A stretch of 15,481 nucleotides of DNA from Evtepia sp. (GCA_020025735.1 JAHHRP010000032.1:1-15481), one strand, 5' to 3'; shown: positions 1-7,522, numbered from the stretch's first letter. Notes: generated from the sequence alone by a model not told the origin. Numbers and translations: made by a program.

Positions 1-1
1 C

Positions 2-1150
2 CAGGTTATTATGGGCATTACCATCGGCGGTAACATTCTGATGGGACAATATTTCGGAAGCCGGGAGCAGGAGGAGCGGATGCGGACCAACCGGACCGTG
101 TTTTCCTTTGCCCTTCTGGCAGGACTGGCGATGATGTGTGTAACCTTGTTCTTCAGACAGCCCATCCTGCAAGCGCTGCAAGCGCCTGCCCTTTCTTCGG
201 CAAAGGTTTATTTGCAGGTGTGTGCGTTTGGGTTACCTGCCATCTTTGGCTATAATGCGTTGGCAGCCATGCTTCGTTCAGTGGGCAACTCCAAGCAGCC
301 ATTTTACTGTGTGGCTGTGACGGCAGTATGCAATATTCTGCTTGACTGCCTGTTCATGGGAGCATTCCAGTGGGGCGTTCGTGGGGCTGCGCTGGCAACG
401 ATCTTGGCCCAGTGGGCTAGCTTTGTGGTCTGTTTGGTCTATGTGCTGCACCAACCAGAGCTCTTCGGTCTGGCTTGGCGGAAGATGTCCATTCAGGGGG
501 AAAAACTGGCACAAGTGCTCAAGCTGGGGATCCCCAGTGCCATTCAGATGACAGTGGTGGGGTTGTCTTGGCTGGCGATGACATCCTTGATCAATCGCTA
601 TGGTGTGGAGGCTTCTGCGGCCAGCGGGATTTGTATGAAGGTCAAGGATGTGGCGCTATTATTCACTCTTGCACTTTACAATGCGGCAACGACCATGGTG
701 GCCCAGTGCTTAGGAGCCAAAAAATATGACCGAGCTAGTAAGGTGGTCCATGTAGCCATGCGTTTTTCCTTAGGAGTAACGGCAATCCTCATTCTGCTTA
801 TCGAGCTGTTTGCACCACAGATCCTATCGATTTTCCATCCAGATGCGGCAACCATGGAAATTGCAGTGCAAAACTTGCGGATCGAGATTTTAGGGCAGAT
901 TTTCTATGCCAGTTTTATGGTGTATAATGCCCTTCCTATGGGGGCAGGACATACCTTGTTTTCTTTGGGTTCTAGCTTGCTCAACTGTATCCTGGTGCGA
1001 GTGGTTTTGGCCCTTGTACTCAACCATATTTTCGGCCTTGTAGGGATCTTCTGGGCTTGTGCTGTTGCACCGGCATCGTCTGTGCCGCTGGGGTATCTTT
1101 ATGAGCGCACAGGAGTTTGGAAACGTAGCTTACCCAAGAAGCAGCGGTGA
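2..1150 (+). CDS. MATE family efflux transporter (5' truncated by window edge)
   Basis: This is the C-terminal ~382 residues of a multidrug and toxic compound extrusion (MATE) transporter, an inner-membrane antiporter that exports cationic drugs or metabolites using a Na+ or H+ gradient. The reading frame is open to the first bases of the window (Q-V-I before the first visible Met at 11), so the start lies upstream; MATE proteins are usually ~440-460 residues, so about 60 residues are missing. Visible family features are the GGNILMGQYFG segment near the start, the LRSVGNSKQPF loop followed by a repeated hydrophobic segment with NILLDCLFMGAFQWGVRGAA, and about ten hydrophobic helices arranged as a pseudo-repeat. 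The C-terminus is basic (KKQR). The gene converges on the acylation operon and is followed within 25 bp by a strong hairpin terminator. The family call is firm; the substrate cannot be read from the sequence. Confidence 0.93.
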   Translation, partial: QVIMGITIGGNILMGQYFGSREQEERMRTNRTVFSFALLAGLAMMCVTLFFRQPILQALQAPALSSAKVYLQVCAFGLPAIFGYNALAAMLRSVGNSKQPFYCVAVTAVCNILLDCLFMGAFQWGVRGAALATILAQWASFVVCLVYVLHQPELFGLAWRKMSIQGEKLAQVLKLGIPSAIQMTVVGLSWLAMTSLINRYGVEASAASGICMKVKDVALLFTLALYNAATTMVAQCLGAKKYDRASKVVHVAMRFSLGVTAILILLIELFAPQILSIFHPDAATMEIAVQNLRIEILGQIFYASFMVYNALPMGAGHTLFSLGSSLLNCILVRVVLALVLNHIFGLVGIFWACAVAPASSVPLGYLYERTGVWKRSLPKKQR

Positions 1151-1171
1151 GTGCCGACAATTTCCTAAAAA

Positions 1172-1219
1172 TCTTATCCAAAAAGGAGTCAGCAAAAGCT
1201 GACTCCTTTTTGGATAAGA
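1172..1219. terminator. Symmetric bidirectional hairpin terminator
   Basis: A 22-bp perfect inverted repeat with an AAAA loop lies between the convergent MATE gene and the acylation operon. Its core is GGAGTCAGC-AAAA-GCTGACTCC flanked by AAAAA on the left and TTTTT on the right, so a GC-rich stem followed by a U run is formed on either strand. The outer arms (CTTATCC / GGATAAG) extend the stem. On the - strand it begins 6 bp after the stop of the SGNH/deacetylase gene and is followed by a further ATTTTT. Confidence 0.95.
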
Positions 1220-1225
1220 AACCAA

Positions 1226-3079
1226 TCATCCTCGCGCAGGAGAGACCCACGACATCATTTGATCTACGGAAACTGCTTCATTCATGTTGTAACGGTGCAG
1301 ACCAAGCAGGGACTGGGGCTGACCTTTGATCAGTGTGTTGGTGCCAACCTCAGTGGTAAAAGTGATGTCAAATCCATTTTCCAGCAGGGAAACCTGAGCC
1401 AGAGTGTTGTATCTGCCGCTGGGGTAGGCCAATACGTGGACGCGCTCTTCTCCGGTTCCCTCCTCAATGGCCTGGCGGATCTTTTGACAGTCTTCTGCCA
1501 GCACCGCCCGATATGCTTCCTCAGATTCTCCCGCCAAAGGCAGGATATTTTCCCGTGGCTGGTCAGTAGACTCATAGGGAGCCCATTGGTGCATATCATA
1601 GGTGTGACTCTGGAGAGAGATCGTTCCAGAGGCTACCATTTCTGCACCTTGGGCGAAGGAGAAGTGGGGGGTGATGGGATGACTTGTGTCTTTGTAATGG
1701 TCTGTGTTTCCTGTGGTAGAGCCTACCATGAAGAAGGTGGCAACCATACCGTACTTTTCCAGAATGGGCCAGGCATAGGTATAATTGCTCAAATAGCCGT
1801 CATCAAAGGTAATCACAACGGGTTTTTCTGGCAGAGCCTTACCTGTGTTGACATAGGCGGCCAGGTCATCGGGAAAGACAGCGGTGTAGCCTGCCTGAGC
1901 CAAGGCAGCAATCTGTGCTTCAAAAAGTTCTGGGGTGATGTTGGTGGAGTCATCCCCATTCTGATCAATGTGGTGGTACATGAGTACTGGAACCTCAGCG
2001 GTATAGCGTTCTGCTGGCAGGGGGGATGCCTGCATCATGGTTTCCAAGTGTTCCTGGACCGTATCCGCTGTCACATAGACCCCAAAATCTTCTGGAATAT
2101 AGCGTGAATCATCCCCAAAGACACGAGCCAGAGCCATTTCTCCAACACAGTTGCGAAAATGGGTTTCGTCATAGAAATACCGAGGTTCGAAGCTTACAGA
2201 ACTGTAAGAAAAATCCCAATAAGGGGTCACCTGAGCTAGGCGAGTATAGAACTCTTTTACTTGATCCCAGTCGTAGTAAGCCATATAATCGGCGTAAACA
2301 GGGGCACAGAGGACCAGGAAGTTGACCCCTTTCTGGGCGCATAGGTCTCGGATATGGGTCAAACTGTCCAGGGTGCCAGTAACAGCAGCTTCTATGGTGG
2401 TGTTGTGCGCTGGGGGATAGTTTGCAAACACAGGATAGTTCTCTAGGTAATGGTCAAGATTGCCAACAGACTCTGCATCTCGAACGGTTTTGTCATAGGC
2501 CCCAGTCTCAGGGTTGAATACATCGAAAGGCTGGGTAAGGATGGTGTCCGCGCGCATGGCTTTCAGCTTGTCAAAACTCAGGCGGGGGTCCATGAAGAGA
2601 TAGTCTGCGAAAAATGCTGCGGGGTTTTCGCCTGTGGTCTCTGGAGGCATGGCGTAGGAGCGGGCAGGATCAGGAAGGGTGTTGTAGTCCCGGGCGTTGT
2701 CTAGATAGACATTCACCACCAGGTTTTTGACCTCGTAGTGTTCCAGGAGATAAACGGCCTGGGATTCTACATCGAGCATATCCGCGCCATACATAATCAT
2801 GTTGTAAAATCGGGCATCCAGGTATTTGTTGAGGGATTCTACGGGGAAAGAACTGGTGGAAGAGCAGCCCAGCAGGTAGGAGTCGTACTCTTGATGGTGG
2901 TCCTCTAAATAGGTCATTTTTGCGGTGCGGGGATTACGGGTCATCTCATAGGAGGACCATTCCAGAGATGTGTGGTTGAAGACACCGAACGGGTCTACCC
3001 AGTAGTTGAATCCCAGGACACAAGCCCCCAGCAGCAGCAGGGTAGCCAGAAAGAGTGCCAGCCATTGTTTTGAAGTCAT
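1226..3079 (-). CDS. SGNH (DltD-like) domain fused to CE4 polysaccharide deacetylase, membrane anchored
   Basis: This 617-residue two-domain enzyme is the last gene of the acylation operon. Residues 8-25 form one membrane anchor, followed by D-P-F-G (29-32), a pattern common in DltD/AlgX-like proteins; the rest would be extracytoplasmic. Domain 1 (about 60-330) looks like an SGNH acyltransferase: G-C-S-S at 71-74 (candidate nucleophile S73) and the D-E-T-H block (D304, H307). Domain 2 (about 360-617) is a NodB/CE4 deacetylase of the PgaB/IcaB type: VPVLMYHHI (363-371), TFDDGY (catalytic D426, metal D427), the H-x4-H motif H492/H497, and AYPSGR (551-556). The start was chosen at the ATG at 3079, with AGGAGG 7 bases upstream; an in-frame extension to a TTG at 3199 would overlap the previous gene. 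The expected role is transfer of the carrier-derived acyl group onto a surface polymer together with N-deacetylation of GlcNAc-type residues. Domain calls are firm; the polymer is unknown. Confidence 0.87.
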   Translation of the reverse strand: MTSKQWLALFLATLLLLGACVLGFNYWVDPFGVFNHTSLEWSSYEMTRNPRTAKMTYLEDHHQEYDSYLLGCSSTSSFPVESLNKYLDARFYNMIMYGADMLDVESQAVYLLEHYEVKNLVVNVYLDNARDYNTLPDPARSYAMPPETTGENPAAFFADYLFMDPRLSFDKLKAMRADTILTQPFDVFNPETGAYDKTVRDAESVGNLDHYLENYPVFANYPPAHNTTIEAAVTGTLDSLTHIRDLCAQKGVNFLVLCAPVYADYMAYYDWDQVKEFYTRLAQVTPYWDFSYSSVSFEPRYFYDETHFRNCVGEMALARVFGDDSRYIPEDFGVYVTADTVQEHLETMMQASPLPAERYTAEVPVLMYHHIDQNGDDSTNITPELFEAQIAALAQAGYTAVFPDDLAAYVNTGKALPEKPVVITFDDGYLSNYTYAWPILEKYGMVATFFMVGSTTGNTDHYKDTSHPITPHFSFAQGAEMVASGTISLQSHTYDMHQWAPYESTDQPRENILPLAGESEEAYRAVLAEDCQKIRQAIEEGTGEERVHVLAYPSGRYNTLAQVSLLENGFDITFTTEVGTNTLIKGQPQSLLGLHRYNMNEAVSVDQMMSWVSPARG

Positions 3080-3095
3080 GGAGACCTCCTGTTCT

Positions 3096-4670
3096 TTAGA
3101 ATTGCTTGTAGATAAAGTCTGAGGAGATGTAGTCAGCGCGAAGAACGCCAAAGCAAAAGAGTACTGCCAGCGGCACCAAAATAGCCAGCCATTGGACAAA
3201 GGGGGAGCGCTGTTCCAGTGCGGGGCGGATGTGTCCGCGTGTTTCCTGGAACCATTCCGCAGTCAGCATCACGGCGACACCACAGAAGAGGAGTAGGAAG
3301 TCGCCTTTTCCAAGGCCCAAGGTCAACAGGGTGCCGTTATATAGGTCAGGTAGATTGGGATGGAGGAGGGTTTCCTTCATCATCCAAACAGCGGTGAGGA
3401 ATCGAGGCGCTCGGGTAATGTAACGGCCGAGGAAAACGAGAAGGTTGGTGCGGACCAGCTGGAACAGATGCCAGCCTTTGGATTGATCCTTGATATGCAG
3501 GGCTTGCTTCCAGCGGAGAAACTGGGGAGCCAGCAGCAGAGAGAGGGTGATGATGGTTCCGTTCCAAAAGCCGAAGGCAACATAGCGCCAGTTGGCACCA
3601 TGCCAGATGCCGATCACAAAATAAATAATAAAAGTAGCCAGCGAGGTGGGGATAATTTTCCCTAGCTTGCCTTTGATGTGCTTTCGGGTGAACTTTCCCA
3701 GTTTGCCGAATGGTTTGGAGAGAGAGAGGGGATAAAAGAGATAGTCCCGCATCCAAGCGCCCAATGTGATGTGCCACCGCCGCCAGAAATCAGTCAGAGA
3801 CGTAGAGAAAAGGGGACGGCGGAAGTTTTCTGCTAAGTCGATTCCAAAGAGCTGGGCAACACCGCGGGTGATGTCGATGCCCCCAGAGAAGTCTCCGTAA
3901 AGCTGGATGCAGTAAAAGAGAACGCCCACGGCGATGATGCTGCCGCTGTGGGACCAAGGATCATTCAGAACCGTATTGACCAGGACGGCGGCTCGGTCAG
4001 CAATGACCATTTTTTTGAAATATCCCCACATGACCAACTGGATGCCGTATTTTAAATTGGTGAAGTCCAGCTTGCGAGGGGCCAGGAGCTGAGGTGCCAG
4101 TTGATCGAAGCGGCTGATAGGACCCTGGACCATCTGAGGGAAGAAGGAGACAAAGAGCAAGAGTTTGGCAAAGTTCTTCTCTGGGGGATACTTGTCCCGA
4201 TAGACGTCAATCACATATCCAATCGACTGGAACATGAAAAAGGAAATGCCTAGGGGCAGGATCAGTTCCGACAAAGGCAATGTGGTGCCAGGGCTGAGAA
4301 CATCTGCCAGAGGTTGGAGCAGATCCGCAGTAAAGTTCCAGTATTTCAGGAGATAGAGCAACACAAAATTCGCCAGACAGGTAACGAGGACCACGGCTTG
4401 GCGATAAGGTTTGTATTTGGCAGAGAGGGCTTTTTTCTCCTCTTTGGGTGCTGCCCGGCGCAGATCGTTGTAATGCCCAAGCAGGCGTCCGGCAGCATAG
4501 ACCGTAACAGCGGTATAAAAAACGTAGAGGACGGTTTTACCGCCCCCTACCCAGTAAAAGATCATGCTGGCGCCCAACAAGGCTGCCCATTGAACTCGAT
4601 GGGGCAGGAGATAATATATTGCCACAGACAGAACAACGAGAACCAGAAAGGGAAGGGTTGTAAACGACAT
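3096..4670 (-). CDS. MBOAT family membrane O-acyltransferase (DltB/AlgI-like) with C-terminal FxYxxF motif
   Basis: This is a 524-residue polytopic membrane-bound O-acyltransferase. It should take the acyl group from the cytoplasmic carrier protein and pass it through the membrane toward the SGNH partner. The core motifs are clear: W-R-R-W-H-I-T-L (H300) with M-R-D-Y-L-F-Y-P after it, and G-I-W-H-G-A-N-W (catalytic H357), plus the early Y-Y-L-L-P segment and about a dozen hydrophobic helices. The last six residues, F-I-Y-K-Q-F (519-524), match the FxYxxF motif known from the C-terminus of DltX and from other MBOAT acylation systems, where the tyrosine is proposed to carry the acyl group; no separate dltX-like gene is visible. 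The ATG at 4670 has AAGGA 7 bases upstream, inside the end of the carrier gene (2-bp gap). The next gene begins 16 bp downstream. Family call very sure; the relay role of Y521 is inferred. Confidence 0.93.
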   Translation of the reverse strand: MSFTTLPFLVLVVLSVAIYYLLPHRVQWAALLGASMIFYWVGGGKTVLYVFYTAVTVYAAGRLLGHYNDLRRAAPKEEKKALSAKYKPYRQAVVLVTCLANFVLLYLLKYWNFTADLLQPLADVLSPGTTLPLSELILPLGISFFMFQSIGYVIDVYRDKYPPEKNFAKLLLFVSFFPQMVQGPISRFDQLAPQLLAPRKLDFTNLKYGIQLVMWGYFKKMVIADRAAVLVNTVLNDPWSHSGSIIAVGVLFYCIQLYGDFSGGIDITRGVAQLFGIDLAENFRRPLFSTSLTDFWRRWHITLGAWMRDYLFYPLSLSKPFGKLGKFTRKHIKGKLGKIIPTSLATFIIYFVIGIWHGANWRYVAFGFWNGTIITLSLLLAPQFLRWKQALHIKDQSKGWHLFQLVRTNLLVFLGRYITRAPRFLTAVWMMKETLLHPNLPDLYNGTLLTLGLGKGDFLLLFCGVAVMLTAEWFQETRGHIRPALEQRSPFVQWLAILVPLAVLFCFGVLRADYISSDFIYKQF

Positions 4671-4672
4671 AA

Positions 4673-4900
4673 TCAGTCCTTCCGCGCCTGGATGAGGGCC
4701 AGCATGGCCTCCACAGTGTTGAAGTTTTCGGGGATCAAATCATCCACAGAAATCTCTACGTCAAAGGCGTCCTTGATTTCAGAGACGATGGTTACGATGT
4801 CCAAAGATTCCAAAATCTCATCCTCTACCAGTGCAGTTTCCGTTTCAAAGTCTACACCAGGGATGGCTTCGGTCAAGATGGCTAACAGTTGTTCTTTCAT
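4673..4900 (-). CDS. Acyl/aminoacyl carrier protein (DltC-like)
   Basis: This 75-residue acidic, helical protein has the size and pattern of a DltC/ACP carrier. The phosphopantetheine attachment site is most likely S32 in I-L-E-S-L-D-I-V; most carriers have D-S-L here, so the preceding residue is Glu instead of Asp. The following V-S-E-I-K-D-A-F and the later V-E-A-M-L-A-L-I segment fit helices II and IV of the fold. It lies 5 bp after the GNAT gene and 2 bp before the MBOAT gene, the usual A-C-B logic of dlt operons, so its likely job is to carry an activated amino acid from the AMP ligase to the MBOAT. The ribosome binding site is weak (AAGG about 12 bases before the ATG), so translation may be coupled to the upstream gene. 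A phosphopantetheinyl transferase is not in the window. Confidence 0.92.
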   Translation of the reverse strand: MKEQLLAILTEAIPGVDFETETALVEDEILESLDIVTIVSEIKDAFDVEISVDDLIPENFNTVEAMLALIQARKD

Positions 4901-4905
4901 GGAAT

Positions 4906-5700
4906 TTAGATACCTTCTTTCTCAGTATAACACAGGACAGCAGAGCACCGCCCATCGGGGAGGAAGCCAAAGTAATGATATGCGGCCTGTGCATCCAATG
5001 CATCCTGTCGGGTCCAGACAATGCTTTTGGTTCCGCCAACAGCCTGAAGATATCCTGCCAGCAGAGGACGGGTGCGACCAGTCCCGCGCAGATCAGCCCG
5101 AATGGCCAGATGGCGAATTTCACCCGTCGATCCCTCCAGAGAGAAGTGGATCAGACCTGTGATTGCACCAGACTCTTCCAATGTCAGGACATGACCCAGG
5201 GATAGGATCTTCTGCAATTCATCTTCGGTAGGCAGACAACCGGTAAGAGGGGAGAAGGTTTCGCGGAGAAACGCCAATACGCGGGGAGTGTCTGCCGGAC
5301 CAGGGGTGTAGAGAGGACGGTCAGGTGCCGTTGCCGTTCCTGTGGGACGGGAGAGGCGAATGCGTTGGAACATAGGAGAAAATCCCTGTTCCTGCAAATA
5401 GGAAATGGCCTGTTGCAGTCCTGTGTCCCGAGGGCGAAAGGCTACTTCGGTGACAGTGGGGCTGGGAAGCGGAGCTGGCAGGGGAACAGACAGGTCGTTG
5501 AGATAAAAATGCAGCCGCGTGTGATCGCCCCGGTCCCGCAGCAGCAGCAGACCAGCGGGGGTTTCTCGAATCGAGAGCGTTCCCGCAGAAAGGGCGGGAG
5601 CATATTCTGTCTGGCTGACAATCGTGTTTGCCATGACCCCCCGTCGAATGTGGCGCGTGACCAGCTGGGCAAGGGCTGGGTAGTCAGTCGGAACTGCCAT
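4906..5700 (-). CDS. GNAT-fold acyltransferase inside the acylation operon
   Basis: A 264-residue soluble protein. The C-terminal half (about 125-260) has GNAT features: a beta strand G-E-I-R-H-L-A-I, then the acyl-CoA pyrophosphate loop in R-A-D-L-R-G-T-G-R-T (201-210) leading into the helix R-P-L-L-A-G-Y-L, and a late Y-H-Y-F-G-F segment typical of the final strand-helix of the fold. The N-terminal ~115 residues may be a second, degenerate GNAT-like half, as in tandem-GNAT proteins; this is tentative. Start: ATG at 5700 with AAGGAGG 9 bases upstream; the gene overlaps the 3' end of the ligase gene by 17 bp, so the two are translationally linked. Canonical dlt operons have no GNAT gene. Its position between ligase and carrier suggests that it modifies the amino acid before or after loading, or acts on an intermediate of the polymer. 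Substrate unknown. Confidence 0.8.
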   Translation of the reverse strand: MAVPTDYPALAQLVTRHIRRGVMANTIVSQTEYAPALSAGTLSIRETPAGLLLLRDRGDHTRLHFYLNDLSVPLPAPLPSPTVTEVAFRPRDTGLQQAISYLQEQGFSPMFQRIRLSRPTGTATAPDRPLYTPGPADTPRVLAFLRETFSPLTGCLPTEDELQKILSLGHVLTLEESGAITGLIHFSLEGSTGEIRHLAIRADLRGTGRTRPLLAGYLQAVGGTKSIVWTRQDALDAQAAYHYFGFLPDGRCSAVLCYTEKEGI

Positions 5701-7210
5701 GGATGAATGCCTCCTTCAGTTTGGGGCGGTCAATCTTACCGTTAGGATTGTGAGGCATATTGTCCAGCCTATGATAGAGGTTTGGCACCATATAGCGGGG
5801 AAGCATCGCCCGAGCGGTTTTGGCAAGGATTTTGGTGTCCTCGCTGCCAGTGTAAGCACAATGGATGCGGTCCTTCTCTTGGTCGAAGAAACAGACGGCT
5901 TCCTTTATGGTGGGCAGACTATTGAGTGTCGTTTCAATCTCTCCCAATTCAATGCGGTACCCCATGTGTTTGATCTGCCCATCCTGACGGGTCAGGAAGG
6001 TAAAAAGCCCATCTTCCTCCATGATAGCCAAGTCACCTGTGCGGTAAATGAGGTCGGGATAGGAGGGATTACGTGGATCCTGAATAAAGGCAGATCGGGT
6101 TTTATCCCACTGGCCAAAATAGCCCTTAGAAAGACCGATGCCACGGACACAGAGTTCTCCTGGTTGACCGGGGGGAACAGGCTGGAGAGCTTCATCCAGC
6201 AGAAAGACCTCTTTGTTGGCGCAGGCATATCCAATGGGGATGCGTTCATCATCGGCAAAAGTCCGGGTGATTGGATACCAGGTGCAGTCTACGGTGACCT
6301 CAGTAGGTCCATAGAGATTGATGTATTGTACGTCCGGTAGTGCAGCGCGCCAGCGGTTGAGTTGTTTGGCTTGGAGAGATTCTCCCCCAAGAATGACGGT
6401 CCGCAGATGGGAGGGTATTTTTTTCTCTAACACACCGGAGTTAGCCACCAGATGGAACGCCGATGTAGCCCAGACCAGAGCGGAGACTTTTCTCTCAGCT
6501 AAGAAATCCACCAGTAGAGTGGGGAAAAGGAACGCCTTTTTAGGGATGATATGCGTGGTACATCCGCATTTCAAGGTGAGATAAATGTCTTTTACCGACA
6601 GGTCAAAATAAAAGGGGGCTTGATTCCCCAGCACATCTTGGCTGGTAAATTGACAGGCATCGGCCATCCATTCGATAAAGTCGATAACGCTGCGGTGACA
6701 GATAACGATGCCCTTTGGCATACCAGTAGAACCAGAAGTGAAGATTGCGTATACAGGGTCAACATCTAGTATTTTAGCCTGACGCTGGGCCAACAAAGGG
6801 GCATTGATGGGATAGGAGAAGCCATCCTCTGCGGCCATCAGTGGACATAGGTCAGAGAGTGTCTGGACAATCTCCTCGTTGCCAGCAGGATAAATCAGAG
6901 CCGCAGGAGACAGTTCTTCCATAATCCCTCGCAGGCGAGGCAGGGGCATCTGAAGGTCTAAGGGAACATAGAAGTGACCAGCAGACAAAACCCCCATAAA
7001 CGCGGCGATATTTGCTGCGGTGTGGTTAATGAGGACAACAACCGGGCGGTTGAGAGCTGGGCTTTGTTCTGCCAAAGCGCTTCCCAGTCCCTGTGCCGCA
7101 GCCAGAAGTTGGGCGAAGGTGAATTGGCTCGTTTCATCGGCAAAGGCCAGTTTATTTGGGAAATGGGCGGCAGAAGAGGCTAAGTATTCCAAGACATTTT
7201 TTTGCAGCAT
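5684..7210 (-). CDS. Amino-acid adenylation enzyme (DltA-like AMP ligase)
   Basis: This stand-alone 508-residue adenylate-forming ligase should activate an amino acid with ATP and load it onto the carrier protein encoded downstream. Family core motifs are all present: F-T-S-G-S-T-G-M-P-K-G (157-167), N-L-Y-G-P-T-E (298-304), Y-R-T-G-D (389-393), the hinge region G-Y-R-I-E-L-G-E-I-E (417-426), and P-N-G-K-I-D-R with the catalytic K492. D203 in F-Y-F-D-L-S-V-K-D is the amino-group-binding aspartate. By hand alignment the DltA cysteine in its F-C-G-E segment is Gly here (G275 in I-L-G-G-E), and the DltA Met four residues after the Asp is Lys (K207), so D-alanine is not assured as substrate. Start: ATG at 7210 with GGAGG 8 bases upstream; an in-frame TTG at 7225 is less likely. 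First gene of the operon. Length matches DltA (about 500-510). Confidence 0.92.
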   Translation of the reverse strand: MLQKNVLEYLASSAAHFPNKLAFADETSQFTFAQLLAAAQGLGSALAEQSPALNRPVVVLINHTAANIAAFMGVLSAGHFYVPLDLQMPLPRLRGIMEELSPAALIYPAGNEEIVQTLSDLCPLMAAEDGFSYPINAPLLAQRQAKILDVDPVYAIFTSGSTGMPKGIVICHRSVIDFIEWMADACQFTSQDVLGNQAPFYFDLSVKDIYLTLKCGCTTHIIPKKAFLFPTLLVDFLAERKVSALVWATSAFHLVANSGVLEKKIPSHLRTVILGGESLQAKQLNRWRAALPDVQYINLYGPTEVTVDCTWYPITRTFADDERIPIGYACANKEVFLLDEALQPVPPGQPGELCVRGIGLSKGYFGQWDKTRSAFIQDPRNPSYPDLIYRTGDLAIMEEDGLFTFLTRQDGQIKHMGYRIELGEIETTLNSLPTIKEAVCFFDQEKDRIHCAYTGSEDTKILAKTARAMLPRYMVPNLYHRLDNMPHNPNGKIDRPKLKEAFIHGSSD

Positions 7211-7302
7211 AGTCAAGACCTCCAAGGAAAGAGGGGCGTGGGCGGTCCAAAGGGAAACGGATACCCAAAACGGCTCACTGGGAACTGCATTTTAAGGATC
7301 AT

Positions 7303-7331
7303 ATTGTACCATATTCTGAGGAAAAGCGCAA
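7303..7331 (-). promoter_or_regulatory. Promoter of the acylation operon
   Basis: Read on the - strand: -35 TTGCGC (7331-7326), 17-bp spacer, -10 TACAAT (7308-7303). This places transcription start near 7296 and leaves a leader of about 86 bases before the ligase ATG at 7210. The -35 box is only a partial match to TTGACA; the -10 box and spacing are good. No clear terminator-antiterminator structure or riboswitch was seen in the leader. Confidence 0.65.
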
Positions 7332-7454
7332 GGAAATTCCCTTTTGTCGAAGGGCAGCGGTGGTTTCTGTTTCCTACATGGAGTTGGATAGAGAGGGGAA
7401 GAAAGGAGAGGAGATGATCTTAGACAATGCTTGGCTTTTTGTGATAGAATCTCC

Positions 7455-7483
7455 TTGACACGTTTGGTTGCACAGGATATACT
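7455..7483 (+). promoter_or_regulatory. Consensus sigma-A promoter of the redox operon
   Basis: -35 TTGACA (7455-7460), 17-bp spacer, -10 TATACT (7478-7483): a perfect -35 and a five-of-six -10. It lies 39 bp before the GTG start of the TlpA-like gene, which has GGAGG at 7511-7515. The near-consensus boxes suggest strong constitutive or repressor-controlled expression. Confidence 0.88.
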
Positions 7484-7522
7484 GGGGAAAATTTTGCCTT
7501 ATGGGGCGATGGAGGTAATGCT

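Larger units (their letters stand above)
7211..7522. other. Divergent intergenic region between acylation and redox operons
   Basis: This 312-bp gene-free stretch holds one promoter for each direction (7303-7331 on -, 7455-7483 on +). The part between them (about 7332-7454) is purine-rich on the + strand and shows no convincing gene, RNA or long inverted repeat. A 14-codon frame with a good Shine-Dalgarno (7414-7458) lies upstream of the + promoter and was not accepted as a gene. Confidence 0.6.

Noticed and set aside
1259..2107. Long + strand open frame (282 codons) opposite the deacetylase domain
   Set aside because: It is antisense to a gene with intact CE4 catalytic motifs, has no ribosome site, and its product shows no domain pattern.
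3077..3199. Upstream extension of the SGNH/deacetylase gene to a TTG at 3199
   Set aside because: It would overlap the MBOAT gene by over 100 bp, has no ribosome site, and adds 40 residues in front of a normal membrane anchor; ATG 3079 has AGGAGG at ideal spacing.
4314..5162. Long + strand open frame (282 codons) crossing the MBOAT, carrier and GNAT genes
   Set aside because: It lies antisense over three well-supported genes and its translation is low-complexity without family motifs.
1226..7210. Calling the operon a canonical dltABCD teichoic-acid D-alanylation locus
   Set aside because: It has an extra GNAT gene, a deacetylase fused to the DltD-like part, no separate DltX, and ligase pocket residues unlike DltA.
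7414..7458. A 14-codon frame starting ATG with AAAGGAG upstream, ending in a TGA within the -35 box of the redox operon
   Set aside because: It lies upstream of the only visible + strand promoter, so it would not be transcribed from it; no second promoter is seen, and the peptide has no recognisable features.
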